Assembly (NCBI GenBank): GCA_012271165.1
Contig: JAAXGX010000092.1
Span: 1-34,183 of the forward strand
Length of the DNA: 34,183 nt
Reading direction: 5' to 3'
Origin: Vicinamibacteraceae bacterium
GTDB lineage: Bacteria > Acidobacteriota > Vicinamibacteria > Vicinamibacterales > UBA8438
In this document: positions 7,580 through 16,561 of the stretch, piece by piece
Numbering within the stretch: position 1 is the first letter of the stretch
Layout: every line of letters starts with the position of its first letter
Program-made: the position numbers and the translations under genes
The notes under the pieces: generated by a model
Database searches by the model: none
Seen by the model: the letters and a program-made list of their open reading frames with translations, nothing else
What the model was told of the DNA's origin: nothing

Positions 7580-10500
7580 CTACCCCCTCCCTCGACCGAG
7601 ATCGACAGCCCGCGCCCCGACGGACAGCTCCATCCCCTCCCGCTCGCGGCTCTCCTCCTTCACGGCGCGCCGGGGCTCCTCACCGAAGCTGTGCCTCGCA
7701 ACGAAGTCGACCTGGTGATCGACCTCCTTGTCGCGCTCGAGCAACTCCCTGTCCAAGTTCGTCTCCGTGCGCTGCCGCACCTGGGCGCCGACCTCCTGCA
7801 CCAACGCGTTGCCGCGCCGCAGCACGTCATCGCTCACCCGGGCGGCGTCCACCCCCCACGTCTCACCCGGCGGCTCGTACGTCGCGTCGATCTCCCGCGC
7901 CATCGCCGAGGCCAACATTCCCGACAACGCGACCGTCTCCCGGTTCCCCGGCGCCAGGCTTGGGTTCCGGCCGACGACGATGGCCTTCGCCGCCCCGTAG
8001 ATGAGCGCCGACTGCCTCTCTTCGTCGCCCAGACCCTGCGGCACCTCGACCACGCCGTCCCTCCCGACGCGGAGGGCGCCGTCGCGCCCGTGGCGGACCT
8101 GCCCTCCCGAAAGGGCGAGCATCGCCTTGACGCCGTCTGCAACGCTGCCCGGCCGGGGGACGCCGTCGGGATGGGTCCTCTTCCCGTCGAACCTCCAGTC
8201 GCGGCCGTCGAAAGCCTGGACCCCGCGGCCGCGCCAAGCCTGCGCCCACACCTCGACGCCGCGGTCCCTGACCCGCTCCCGAACGAGGTCGAAGTCCCGA
8301 TCACCGGATTGCCGCGCCTCGAGCGCCCGGTCCTTCTCGCGCGCCGCCTGCCGCGTGATCGCCTGGTGGCGGTCCCCGTGAAGTTCCTTCAGCAGCTCCG
8401 GGATCGCGCCGCTGCGGCCACGGCAGGCCGCCCAGCGCTCCAGCCGGACCGCACGCTCGCGCCCGGAGACGCCGGACGAGAGCTCCGCGCCGCGCTGGCG
8501 CCGGTCGAGCTCCTCGGCGACCTGAACGAGGCGGCGGTGGTCCGACGCGCGGGCGCCGTCCGCCACAGACGCCGCGCTGCCGGTGGCGACCGCGCGGGCC
8601 GCGCCGGGAGACGACGCCGCGGCCACCGCCAGCGGATCGGCGCTTGAGCGGACCAGCCCCGCCATCAGGTGCCGGCTGCTCCCCAGCAGGCGGCCCACCG
8701 CCCTTAAGCGCCCCGGCCCGCCCGATGTCCCCCAGCTCAGCAGCCGCGACGACACCGCGGCCGCCACCCGCCCGCGCCGCGTGTCGGCGAGCTGCAGAAC
8801 CCGGTCGAAGCCCTGGGCGCGCCGGCCGAGGAGACTTCGCACCAGGCCCCGCCGGGCGCCCTCCACCACCGCGCGATCCGGACCCTTCGCCTCGGGAACC
8901 ACGGCGTGGCCGCGCATCCGCTCGAGCCAAGCCCGCCCACCGAGACTGAGCGGCTGCCCACCGAGATCGGCATCCGCGGGCAGCTTCGACGGAACGCGAT
9001 CGAGGCGCGCGTCAATCTCGACCCGGCAGGCGGCCCCGTACGGACGCTCCAGCGCGACCGCCCGGCCGGCGCAGGCCCCCGACCGAAGCGCGGCCCGCCC
9101 CGCGGCCCAGCGCGCCTCGTCCCGGTCCGCCGCCGCGGGCTCCTCGCGGCACCGGGCAAGGTGGCGATCCCGAAGATCCGACGCGAGACTGCGAAGCGGC
9201 GACGATGGGGGCGGCTCCGCGCCCCGCGCCCGGCACTCTGCGTCCCGGACGTCCGCGCACAACTCCACCAGCACCGGGTCGCATCCCACCGCCTCTAGTG
9301 CGCCCTGCCGCAGCGGCGAGACGTCGATCGACTCGGCCAGCTTCGCCAACGACTCCGGACCGCGCGCGGCCGCGACCATCGCCGACGTCCGGGTGAGGTG
9401 GCCAAGGACCAGGGCGCGAGGAGTTCCGACGAAATCCGCCCGCGCCTCGCGCGCCGCCGCATCCTCGCCCGGCGACGGCACCGGCGGCACGACCTCGCGC
9501 GGCGGGCCGAAATCGCCCCGCCCGCCAAGGGCATCGTGAAGCGACCGGACGCTCTCCTCCCTCGCCGAATCGACCTCCGCCCTGAACTGCCGCCGGGCCG
9601 CGTCGATTACGTCGCCGGCCGCCCCTACGCCCTCCGTACTCGAATGGACGGACCGGGACGCCAAGCCCAGGCGGTACCCGTCGCCAAGCGCATCCTTCAC
9701 CTCACCGACGACCTGCTCACGGACCGCCTCGAGCTCCTCTCGGAACTCGGCCCTGCCCGCGGCGAGCTGCTCCTCGACGCCGCGGGCGACGGCGGCGGGA
9801 TCGCCGACGCCCCTCAACCTGTCGAGGCCCTTGTCGAACCTGGCCACGGCCCTCTGGACCGCGCCGTCGAAGCACTCGACGACGTACTCGCAGACCACCC
9901 GATCGGGGTGGTCCGCCGCATGCGCGAGCCGGCTGGCCAGGCCCTCCTCTTCGCCGCCGCGCCGAGCGCGCCGGCCCCCAGCGCCGTCGGATTCGCCCGC
10001 CGCGGCGCTCTCCACGCCCGGCTGCGACTCCGCGCCGCCGCCCGGCGCCGGCCGATCGCCCGGGGCCGACCGGCTTGGCCCGGCAGCGGCGGAACGTGTC
10101 CCTCCAGAGTCGCCCGGACCGTCGGCCGCGACACGATCCGGCTCTCGATCCGCCGCAGACGAGTAGTGGGAACCGCCCGAGAAGAAAGCAGCACCGCGCA
10201 ACGCCAGACAGCCGTCGCGCACCGCCCGGTCGGCGCCGGCGACGTCCGGCCCGTACGCCGCGCGCCGGCTCTCCTCCCACGCCCGGGACGACTTCTCGAG
10301 GTGGGAATCCCAGGTCGCCTCGTCAAACGCTTCCTGCCGAGGTGGAAGCGGCGGAAAGCGCGGCAGCTCGCAGGGTGACCCGTCCGCGTGGCGGTGAAGA
10401 ACGTCTAGGGCCGCCGCCATCGGCTTCACCTGGACCAGCGCCATGTCGAACTCCGTGGCCCCCGCCTTCCGGCAGAGCGCCCCCACCTCGTCGGCGACGT

Positions 10501-10861
10501 CGGCCCCGAAGTCCCGGTCCGCGGCAATCGCGTGATCCGCCGCGCGGTACAGCGCCCGGACGCACGCCACCTGCTCGCCCCACGAGCCGTCCGACGCCAC
10601 CTCCCGGACGTGCTCGAAGCCGCGCGTGAGCCCCAGCCGGTCCTGCCACCTCGCCGCCACGTACTCGTCCACCACGTCCTGCAGCGTCCGCGAGGCGCCG
10701 GGCGCCGGCACCTCGAAGGCAGCGGCCAGGGCCTTCGACCGGGGTCCCGGCTCCGCCCGCGCGGCGCGGGCCTCCGCCGAGCCCAGGAGCGCCTCGACAC
10801 GCCTGTCGGCCCGGAGCTGGTGCTCCCGCTCACGAGCTGCGTCGGCCTCGGACAGCGCCAC
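7580..10861 (-). CDS. 1093-aa polyvalent-like protein with degenerate ArdC-type C-terminal region
   Basis: The largest protein of the window, soluble, with a Gly/Ser/Asp-rich linker at about 225-300, long charged helices with coiled-coil character at about 300-470, and a further helical region to about 850. Residues about 900-1010 hold the recurring module: a GGQVRHG strand, then VVEVPQG, then a helix beginning SALIYGAAKAIVVGRNP at 951. The next part (RETVALSGMLASAMAREI, then TYEPPGETWG) matches the ArdC zincin tail, in which an acidic third ligand follows HExxH, but here the HExxH place reads YGAAK (955-959). GTG 10861 has GGGAGGG upstream. It sits between the T4SS/VirB11 genes and the secreted Cys-rich protein. 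It could be a relaxase-associated or recipient-delivered protein; no HUH or Toprim motif was found, so this stays open. Confidence 0.8.
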   Translation of the reverse strand: MALSEADAAREREHQLRADRRVEALLGSAEARAARAEPGPRSKALAAAFEVPAPGASRTLQDVVDEYVAARWQDRLGLTRGFEHVREVASDGSWGEQVACVRALYRAADHAIAADRDFGADVADEVGALCRKAGATEFDMALVQVKPMAAALDVLHRHADGSPCELPRFPPLPPRQEAFDEATWDSHLEKSSRAWEESRRAAYGPDVAGADRAVRDGCLALRGAAFFSGGSHYSSAADREPDRVAADGPGDSGGTRSAAAGPSRSAPGDRPAPGGGAESQPGVESAAAGESDGAGGRRARRGGEEEGLASRLAHAADHPDRVVCEYVVECFDGAVQRAVARFDKGLDRLRGVGDPAAVARGVEEQLAAGRAEFREELEAVREQVVGEVKDALGDGYRLGLASRSVHSSTEGVGAAGDVIDAARRQFRAEVDSAREESVRSLHDALGGRGDFGPPREVVPPVPSPGEDAAAREARADFVGTPRALVLGHLTRTSAMVAAARGPESLAKLAESIDVSPLRQGALEAVGCDPVLVELCADVRDAECRARGAEPPPSSPLRSLASDLRDRHLARCREEPAAADRDEARWAAGRAALRSGACAGRAVALERPYGAACRVEIDARLDRVPSKLPADADLGGQPLSLGGRAWLERMRGHAVVPEAKGPDRAVVEGARRGLVRSLLGRRAQGFDRVLQLADTRRGRVAAAVSSRLLSWGTSGGPGRLRAVGRLLGSSRHLMAGLVRSSADPLAVAAASSPGAARAVATGSAASVADGARASDHRRLVQVAEELDRRQRGAELSSGVSGRERAVRLERWAACRGRSGAIPELLKELHGDRHQAITRQAAREKDRALEARQSGDRDFDLVRERVRDRGVEVWAQAWRGRGVQAFDGRDWRFDGKRTHPDGVPRPGSVADGVKAMLALSGGQVRHGRDGALRVGRDGVVEVPQGLGDEERQSALIYGAAKAIVVGRNPSLAPGNRETVALSGMLASAMAREIDATYEPPGETWGVDAARVSDDVLRRGNALVQEVGAQVRQRTETNLDRELLERDKEVDHQVDFVARHSFGEEPRRAVKEESREREGMELSVGARAVDLGRGRG

Positions 10862-10867
10862 GGCGTC

Positions 10868-11674
10868 CTACCCTCCCCATACGAAGACGAGCGAGACGAA
10901 CACGCCCACCACGGCCCCGGCGAACGCCCCCGCGAGGGACCACCACCAGAGGCCGCGGCCCACCGTCGACGCGTACTCGACCCACTTCGCGGCGGCCTTC
11001 TCGGCCGCGAGCACCTCCGCATGGGCGCCGCCCACCGTGTTCAGAAACTCGTCCGCAGCCCGGACGATGTCCTGGAGCCTCGTCCCGATCCGCCCGCCCG
11101 ACCGCTCCGAGAGCTCCAGGCTCGCCTGCGCCGAGAGCGCCGTCTGGATGAGCACGTAGGCGACGGACTCCATCTGCTTGAGCCGGACCTCGACCGCGGC
11201 CCCCGACGCCCCCGCGGTCCGCTGGACCTGCTCGACGACGCCGCGGAGCTGCCCCGCGAGCGCCTCGGCAGCGACCGACACGCGGTCGCGGTCCCGCGCC
11301 GCCTCGATGTCGCGCGCCAACTGCCCGACGTCCACGCCGGCGTGCGCCAACTGGGCCACCACGAGATCGGCCACGGCCTTGTCGCCGACGCCGCGAATCG
11401 CAAGCAGCTCCGCGATGACCGCCGCCGCCCGGCCCGCGTCCGGGCTCGGCGCGGCGCTGCGACCACGCCGTTCGGCGAGCGCCGCGACGGCCGCCCCGAC
11501 GCTCTCGGCACCCTCGGCGCCCTCCCGGGACTCGCCGGGCGGCGGCGACTCCGCCGCCGGCGACTCGCTGCCGCGCTCCTCCTCCTCGCGGCGGCGCTGT
11601 GCGACCGCCTCGGCCTCCGCCAGCGCGGTCGCCGCATCCACGTCCATCGCGGGCTCGCTCTCGACCAGACTCAT
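10868..11674 (-). CDS. Coiled-coil protein with C-terminal membrane anchor
   Basis: A 268-aa protein. The first 85 residues are acidic and disordered. Residues about 85-225 are helical and include a helix-hairpin-like IRGVGDKAVADLVVAQ and long amphipathic helices. Residues about 243-266 (WWWSLAGAFAGAVVGVFVSL) form one transmembrane helix at the very C-terminus, so the body is probably cytoplasmic. The ATG overlaps the VirB11 stop as ATGA, which implies translational coupling. The architecture resembles mobilisation accessories that tether the relaxosome to the coupling protein (MobB of RSF1010 has a membrane helix), but there is no sequence evidence for that identity. Confidence 0.75.
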   Translation of the reverse strand: MSLVESEPAMDVDAATALAEAEAVAQRRREEEERGSESPAAESPPPGESREGAEGAESVGAAVAALAERRGRSAAPSPDAGRAAAVIAELLAIRGVGDKAVADLVVAQLAHAGVDVGQLARDIEAARDRDRVSVAAEALAGQLRGVVEQVQRTAGASGAAVEVRLKQMESVAYVLIQTALSAQASLELSERSGGRIGTRLQDIVRAADEFLNTVGGAHAEVLAAEKAAAKWVEYASTVGRGLWWWSLAGAFAGAVVGVFVSLVFVWGG

Positions 11675-12870
11675 GCCGCCTCCGAAGAAGAAGTAGAAGG
11701 AACCGAAGAAGAACGCCGTCGCGACGCGCGGCTGCGCCAGAGGCGGCGCGTCGCCGGGCTCCGCCGGGTATCACCCAGCGACCGCAGCAGATCCGCGACC
11801 GTCACCGGCTCGGACGGACTCACATACAGGCCCGGCACGCCGGCCACCCGCTTCCACGCGGGCCGGCCACCGGCAGCCTCCCCGGCCGCCGCCGTGGCCC
11901 GCCGCTCCTCCCAGACCGTGCGCGTCAGCCAGCCGCCGGTCCGCGGCTCGTAGCCGAGCACCGCGACCGCCTCCCGGACCGCCCGGCGGCCGTCCTCCCG
12001 CGCCTGGCGGACGACGAGCTGAAACGCGGCGGCCACGGAGTGGCAGACGGCGTCCCAGGGCAGCCCGTCGCCCGCCTGCAGCGCGCACGTCGCGAGCCGG
12101 TTCAGCGCCCCCTCGCACGTCGACGCGTGAATCGTGCTCAGCGACCCGCCGTGGCCGGTCACGAGCGCCTGAATCACGTCCGCGGCCTCGGCGCCCCGCA
12201 CCTCCCCGAGCACGACGTGGTCCGGGCGGTGGCGCAGCGTGTGCCGGACGAGCTCGCGGATGGTGACGCCCCGCTCGCCCGTGACGACCGCCCGTCCTTC
12301 GAGCCGCAGGGCGTTCCCGTGCGTCAGCCGGATCTCGATGGTGTCCTCGATCACCACGATGCGGTCCTCTTCGGGAAGCAGGCCCACGCATGCGTTGAGG
12401 AGCGTGGTCTTCCCCGACCCGGTGCCGCCCGCGATGAGGACGTTCCCGTCCCGGCGGAGGGTGTCGCGGACGGCGGCGAGCACCGGGCGCGGAAGCGAGC
12501 CCATCCCAACGAGATCCGCCGCCGACAGCAGGCACTTGCTGAACCGCCGGATGCTGATGGCCAGCGCGGTCGACGCGGGAGGGGCCGCGATCGCGACCCG
12601 CGAGCCGTCGCGCAGCCGGAGGTCGGCGATCGGCTGCCGCCGCAGGTCGAGCCCGCAGCCGCGCGTCATCAGCGCCGTCGCCGCCTCGAGGTCCCGCCCG
12701 GTGAGCCGCCCCTCGCCGACCGGGACCCGCTCGAGCCGCCCGTCCCGCTCGACGAACAGGCGCCCAGGCCCGTTGACCATGATCTCGGAGACCGAATCGT
12801 CGCCGACGAACTGCCGAAGGTCCGGCAGGTGCTCGCCCACCTCCAACAGGCTGGCCTGCGTCTCGACCAT
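11671..12870 (-). CDS. trbB: VirB11/TrbB-type secretion ATPase
   Basis: A 399-aa hexameric traffic ATPase of the GspE/VirB11 superfamily, which docks at the cytoplasmic face of the T4SS and switches it between pilus assembly and substrate transfer. Seen: an N-terminal domain with SEIMVNGPGRLFVERDGRL (28-46), Walker A GGTGSGKTT (148-156), Asp box IVVIEDTIEIR (171-181), Walker B-like HVVLGEVRG (218-226), and the His box GHGGSLSTIHAST (239-251). ATG 12870 overlaps the VirD4 TGA by one base. The last ~35 residues are a Ser/Arg-rich tail beyond the usual fold, overlapping the next start. VirB11 follows VirD4 here, whereas trbB leads the operon in RP4-like systems. Confidence 0.97.
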   Translation of the reverse strand: MVETQASLLEVGEHLPDLRQFVGDDSVSEIMVNGPGRLFVERDGRLERVPVGEGRLTGRDLEAATALMTRGCGLDLRRQPIADLRLRDGSRVAIAAPPASTALAISIRRFSKCLLSAADLVGMGSLPRPVLAAVRDTLRRDGNVLIAGGTGSGKTTLLNACVGLLPEEDRIVVIEDTIEIRLTHGNALRLEGRAVVTGERGVTIRELVRHTLRHRPDHVVLGEVRGAEAADVIQALVTGHGGSLSTIHASTCEGALNRLATCALQAGDGLPWDAVCHSVAAAFQLVVRQAREDGRRAVREAVAVLGYEPRTGGWLTRTVWEERRATAAAGEAAGGRPAWKRVAGVPGLYVSPSEPVTVADLLRSLGDTRRSPATRRLWRSRASRRRSSSVPSTSSSEAA

Positions 12871-14888
12871 CACAAGTGCCCCTGCTCCTTGGCCCGCCAC
12901 CACGGAATGCGCGTGCCGAGCTTCTTCACCAGAAAGTCGGGGAACAGGTAGCAGCGCACGGCGTCGGCCACCTCCCGGCCGTTGAACGCCTGCACGATCG
13001 CCTGGAAGTTCCCCATCACCACGAAGTCGCGCGGCGTGAACAGCGCCTCGCGCCGCTCCTGATAGCTCTTCGAGAGGCCCGCCGACGAGCCGCCGCCGCC
13101 CGCCCGGCCCGAGAGGAAGCTGACCCCCGCGCGCGCCGTGTTCTCGCTCACGCTGTAGGAGGCGACCATCCGCGAGACCTGACCGCACAGGTCCGACGCC
13201 GTCTTCGCCGACCCGTCGTCGGCCAGCGGCAAGAACACCCGCGTCCTGAGCGTCTGGATCAGCGTCCGCCAGCCCTCGCCGGCCCCCAGCGCCGAGCGCA
13301 GCGACGAGAGCGACTGCGTGGCCAGGAGCGGAATGCACTTGCTCTGCCGCGTCAGCGCGAAGGCGTCCGCATCACCCCCCGAGTCGCCCTCGGCGCCGGT
13401 CACGAAGCGCTGGTACTCGTCGACCACGAACAGCACCGGGCGCCAGTACTTGCCCTCGTTCCACGCCTCCTTCATGCGGGACGGGCGCAGCAGGAGCGTC
13501 GAGAGCCACGCCTGCTTGAGCATCACGCCCAGGATGCGGGAGAGGTTCGGCGACGAGCCGGCCGGCATGTTGAGGGCCAGGACCTTCCCCGACTCCATCA
13601 GGTCGTAGAGGGGCGGCAGGGCCGGCGGCCCCCCGATGGCGACCCCGGTCTCGTCGTGCGGGCACGGCGGCGCGAACTTCCGCCCGACCTCGGGCAGATC
13701 GAACACCGCGAGAAAGACGGCCAGACCCGTGACGATGTTGGTCCTCGTCTGCTCGGGGATCCCCATCCAGTCCTGGCGGTACCACCGCACGAGGCTGTCG
13801 CGAGTCGCGTACTGATCCACCTTGAGGTGCTTCTGCGCCTCCCGGTCCAGCCCCCACGGAGCGCCCCGGTAGCTCTCCTCCATCCGAAAAGGCACGCCCG
13901 CCTCGCGAAGCGCCGCGGCCACCGGCTCGATGTCCTCCCGCGCGTCCTGGCGCGTGCACATCCGGCCCTTGCCGACGTCGCGCCACGTCCACAGCTCGAG
14001 CTTCCCGGCATGCTCGCGGTACTCCCGCCAGCCGACCACGACCTCCCACACGTCCGGACAGTTCCACCGCGCGTCGAGCGTCGCCTTGAGCGCGTCGACG
14101 TCCTCGCCGAGCGTCTTCTGGTCGAGGGAGTACCGGTAGATGTCCCGGAGCGTGACCCAGGGCGGGTCCTGCAGCCGTTTGAGCTCGATGACCCAACGCG
14201 CCAGGTTCGAGTAGCTCTGCTGCCAGAAGGGCTCTTTCGACCGCCCGTAGAGCTGGTTCAGCAGCGACGCGATCGTGTGCGCCAGATCCGACGAGGGCAG
14301 CCACGGCGCATCGAGCGGATTCCACGCGAGCCCGTCCCGCTCCAGGTTCAGCTCGAGGTAGTCGTCGCCGCGGCCGCAGTCCTCGAGGACCTCCTTCGCC
14401 TCGTGGCAGAAGTCGCCCTTCACCTCCAGAATGAGCCCCGCCGCGCGGCGCTCCTCGTCGTGCGCGCGCCAACTCAACAGCTGCCGCGTGAACGGCTTCA
14501 TGCACGACGTCGTCTTGCCCGTGCCCACCGCCCCGAGAATGAGGGTGCCCGTATAGAGGGCCTTGTCCCGGAGCACGAGCCACTTGGGCTCGCGGACCTC
14601 CCGCACCTGGTTGGGGTGGTGGACCTCGCCGATCACGATCCCCGGCTCCTCGTCGTCGGGAGAAAGCGGCCACGGGGGAAGCCGCGTCAGACCGGCGCCC
14701 CGCGGGCCGACCCGCTCGAACCAGACCCGCCACACCGACTGCGCGACGAACCCGATCACCAGCACGATCATTCCGGGGGAAACCGCCGACCACGCCACGA
14801 CCGGCCAGTACCACCGCGGAGACTGCTCAGCGATGAACAGCAGGAAGCGGTCGTCGAGCGGCAGCGGGTGGAACCACACCCACCACAT
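12870..14888 (-). CDS. virD4: VirD4/TraG-type coupling protein (T4CP)
   Basis: A 672-aa inner-membrane DNA-pumping ATPase that recruits the relaxosome to the channel. Seen: hydrophobic N-terminus with one or two helices at about 26-56, Walker A LGAVGTGKTT (118-127), Walker B LFVVDEYQRF (486-495), and the LLATQS sensor region (521-526). The stretch from about 200 to 400 between the motifs is long and helical, corresponding to the all-alpha domain that reads the substrate. ATG 14888 has only a weak RBS; in-frame GTG codons at 14894 and 14924 (the latter overlapping nothing) are alternatives that would add 2 or 12 residues. Residues 593-605 are a Gly/Ser-rich loop (GRAGGGGSSAG). Confidence 0.97.
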   Translation of the reverse strand: MWWVWFHPLPLDDRFLLFIAEQSPRWYWPVVAWSAVSPGMIVLVIGFVAQSVWRVWFERVGPRGAGLTRLPPWPLSPDDEEPGIVIGEVHHPNQVREVREPKWLVLRDKALYTGTLILGAVGTGKTTSCMKPFTRQLLSWRAHDEERRAAGLILEVKGDFCHEAKEVLEDCGRGDDYLELNLERDGLAWNPLDAPWLPSSDLAHTIASLLNQLYGRSKEPFWQQSYSNLARWVIELKRLQDPPWVTLRDIYRYSLDQKTLGEDVDALKATLDARWNCPDVWEVVVGWREYREHAGKLELWTWRDVGKGRMCTRQDAREDIEPVAAALREAGVPFRMEESYRGAPWGLDREAQKHLKVDQYATRDSLVRWYRQDWMGIPEQTRTNIVTGLAVFLAVFDLPEVGRKFAPPCPHDETGVAIGGPPALPPLYDLMESGKVLALNMPAGSSPNLSRILGVMLKQAWLSTLLLRPSRMKEAWNEGKYWRPVLFVVDEYQRFVTGAEGDSGGDADAFALTRQSKCIPLLATQSLSSLRSALGAGEGWRTLIQTLRTRVFLPLADDGSAKTASDLCGQVSRMVASYSVSENTARAGVSFLSGRAGGGGSSAGLSKSYQERREALFTPRDFVVMGNFQAIVQAFNGREVADAVRCYLFPDFLVKKLGTRIPWWRAKEQGHL

Positions 14889-14917
14889 CGTCACCGAGCC
14901 CGCCGCGAGCAGCCTGG

Positions 14918-15883
14918 CTACCACGGCTCCGGCATCCCCTCCGCCTCCCACACCTCGGTGTCGGCGGCGCCGGCCGCAAGACCCGCGCGGCGCTCCTCGA
15001 TGCGCTCGGCCAGCGCCCCGAGACGCCCGGCGACCTGCTCCGCGCCGCCGAGGGCGGCCACCACGGGCGGGTGGCCGCCCTCGAGGCGCCGCGCCTCCTG
15101 CCGGCTGAACCAGATGTCGCGGACCGCCTCGACGGCCGCGCCCTCGGCCTTCCACGCCGCCAGCAGCCGATCGACGGCCGGGTCCCCGGCACGCGCCCCG
15201 GACCGGACCAGCCGGACGGAGACCGAAACCCCGGCCGCCCCCAGGGCCGTGACCAGCGGCGCATAGTGCCGCCACCACGTCCGCAGGGAGGCCGCGTCGT
15301 CCGCCAGGTCGCCGTCGACGTGCGGCCGGACGAGGACCAGCCGGTCGGCGGCGTAGGCCATCAGCGGCCGGTCCGGGAAGTAGACGTCCTGGCTGCTCGA
15401 CGCGCCGTAGGACCGCAGGGGAAGGGCCGAGCGCGCCGCGCCGAGAGACTCCGCGAGGGCGACCTGCGCGTCGATCGAGAAGACCCACGGCCAGGACGGG
15501 GACGCGAGCGCCGCCCACACCTTGAGCACGCGCTCGACGATGCGCGGCCACTCCGACGGGTCGAGCGGACGCCGGTAGCGGCTGTTCTCGGCGCCCACGG
15601 CCCGGTAGAGGCCCTTGCCGCTGCAGTGGTAGACCGCGGCGGACCGCAGACGGTGATTCACCAGCCCCTTGTCGCGGCCGAACGCCCGGCGCCAGGCCCC
15701 GGACACCTCGACGTCCAGGAAGCGCTGCGTGCGTGCCCGGCGCTCGTCTTCGTCCCCGATCCAGCGCGCCGCGAACTCGCGCACGAACACGCCGCCAGCG
15801 AGCACCACCAGCGCCACGAACCGCGCGGCGCGCGGCGCGAAGCCCGCCTCGATCAACGCCTTCTCCGCCCGCTCCAGCTCCAC
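14918..15883 (-). CDS. Membrane-anchored protein between VirB8 and VirD4, unknown
   Basis: A 321-aa protein with one N-terminal hydrophobic segment at about 20-36 (ARFVALVVLAGGVFVREFA) and a long hydrophilic body. GTG 15883 lies 3 nt after the VirB8 stop with GAGAGG at a 7-nt spacing. The body has mixed alpha/beta character (LMAYAADRLVLVRPH, VSVSVRLVRSG) and a helical tail. No ATPase or relaxase motif was found. The position before VirD4 is where conjugation loci often carry small coupling-protein partners (TraM/TraJ-like), but size and sequence give no match. I do not assign a function. Confidence 0.75.
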   Translation of the reverse strand: MELERAEKALIEAGFAPRAARFVALVVLAGGVFVREFAARWIGDEDERRARTQRFLDVEVSGAWRRAFGRDKGLVNHRLRSAAVYHCSGKGLYRAVGAENSRYRRPLDPSEWPRIVERVLKVWAALASPSWPWVFSIDAQVALAESLGAARSALPLRSYGASSSQDVYFPDRPLMAYAADRLVLVRPHVDGDLADDAASLRTWWRHYAPLVTALGAAGVSVSVRLVRSGARAGDPAVDRLLAAWKAEGAAVEAVRDIWFSRQEARRLEGGHPPVVAALGGAEQVAGRLGALAERIEERRAGLAAGAADTEVWEAEGMPEPW

Positions 15884-15886
15884 CGG

Positions 15887-16543
15887 CTACCTCTCCTCCT
15901 GCGTTGCCGTCCTGACCACCGTGTCCTCGAGGAACGTGATCACCAGGCCGATGGGGTTCGCGAAGACCAAGTCCTCGGTGACCTCGGCGAAAGCGAACTG
16001 GAGGTTGACCGACCAGGGCTCGGTCTCCACCGCGCGGCCCGCCGCCATCCGCACCCGGTCGAACGCGATCTCCGCGTCGTGGGGCGGCGAGGGGTTCGGG
16101 AGCACGCGGATGCGCACGTTCTCGAGCACGATGTCCCCGTCGCCCCCGGCGCCCGCGATGAACTCGGCAACCTCCGCCCCGTACTCCTCGGAGAGCTGCG
16201 CGCCAATCTCGTCGCTCGTGAACCAGAAGCTGTCCTCCCAGCGCGCCTCGACGACGGCCCGCTGGCGGCTGTACTGCCCGACCACGAACTGGTGCAGGAA
16301 GTACGAGACCTCCGCGCCCGCGGGCTCGATCGCCTCCGGGACGTAGTCGACGACCTGGGCCCTCCCGACCTCGTTCACCCGCACGACCACGGGCGGCGGG
16401 AACGGGCGCCGGGATACGCCCCAGAGCGCCGCGAGCGCCAGCATCAGGCACAGCCCCATCACCAGCACGACGGCCCGATAGTGCCGCGCCCGGGTGACGT
16501 GCTCCGCCCAGACCTCGATCAGCTCCTCGCTCTCGATCTCCAC
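15887..16543 (-). CDS. trbF: VirB8/TrbF-type inner-membrane scaffold protein
   Basis: A 218-aa bitopic protein: a short cytoplasmic N-terminus, one transmembrane helix at about 25-42 (VVLVMGLCLMLALAALWGVS), and a periplasmic NTF2-like domain. The end has the TrbF/VirB8 signature NPIGLVITFLEDT at about 196-208, close to the conserved NPxG motif needed for dimerisation. VirB8 links the VirB4-based inner complex with the VirB9/10 core. GTG 16543 lies 18 nt after the VirB6 gene, with GAGGGGC immediately upstream. Length is usual for the family. Confidence 0.92.
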   Translation of the reverse strand: MEIESEELIEVWAEHVTRARHYRAVVLVMGLCLMLALAALWGVSRRPFPPPVVVRVNEVGRAQVVDYVPEAIEPAGAEVSYFLHQFVVGQYSRQRAVVEARWEDSFWFTSDEIGAQLSEEYGAEVAEFIAGAGGDGDIVLENVRIRVLPNPSPPHDAEIAFDRVRMAAGRAVETEPWSVNLQFAFAEVTEDLVFANPIGLVITFLEDTVVRTATQEER

Positions 16544-16561
16544 GCCCCTCGGCCCTCCCGC

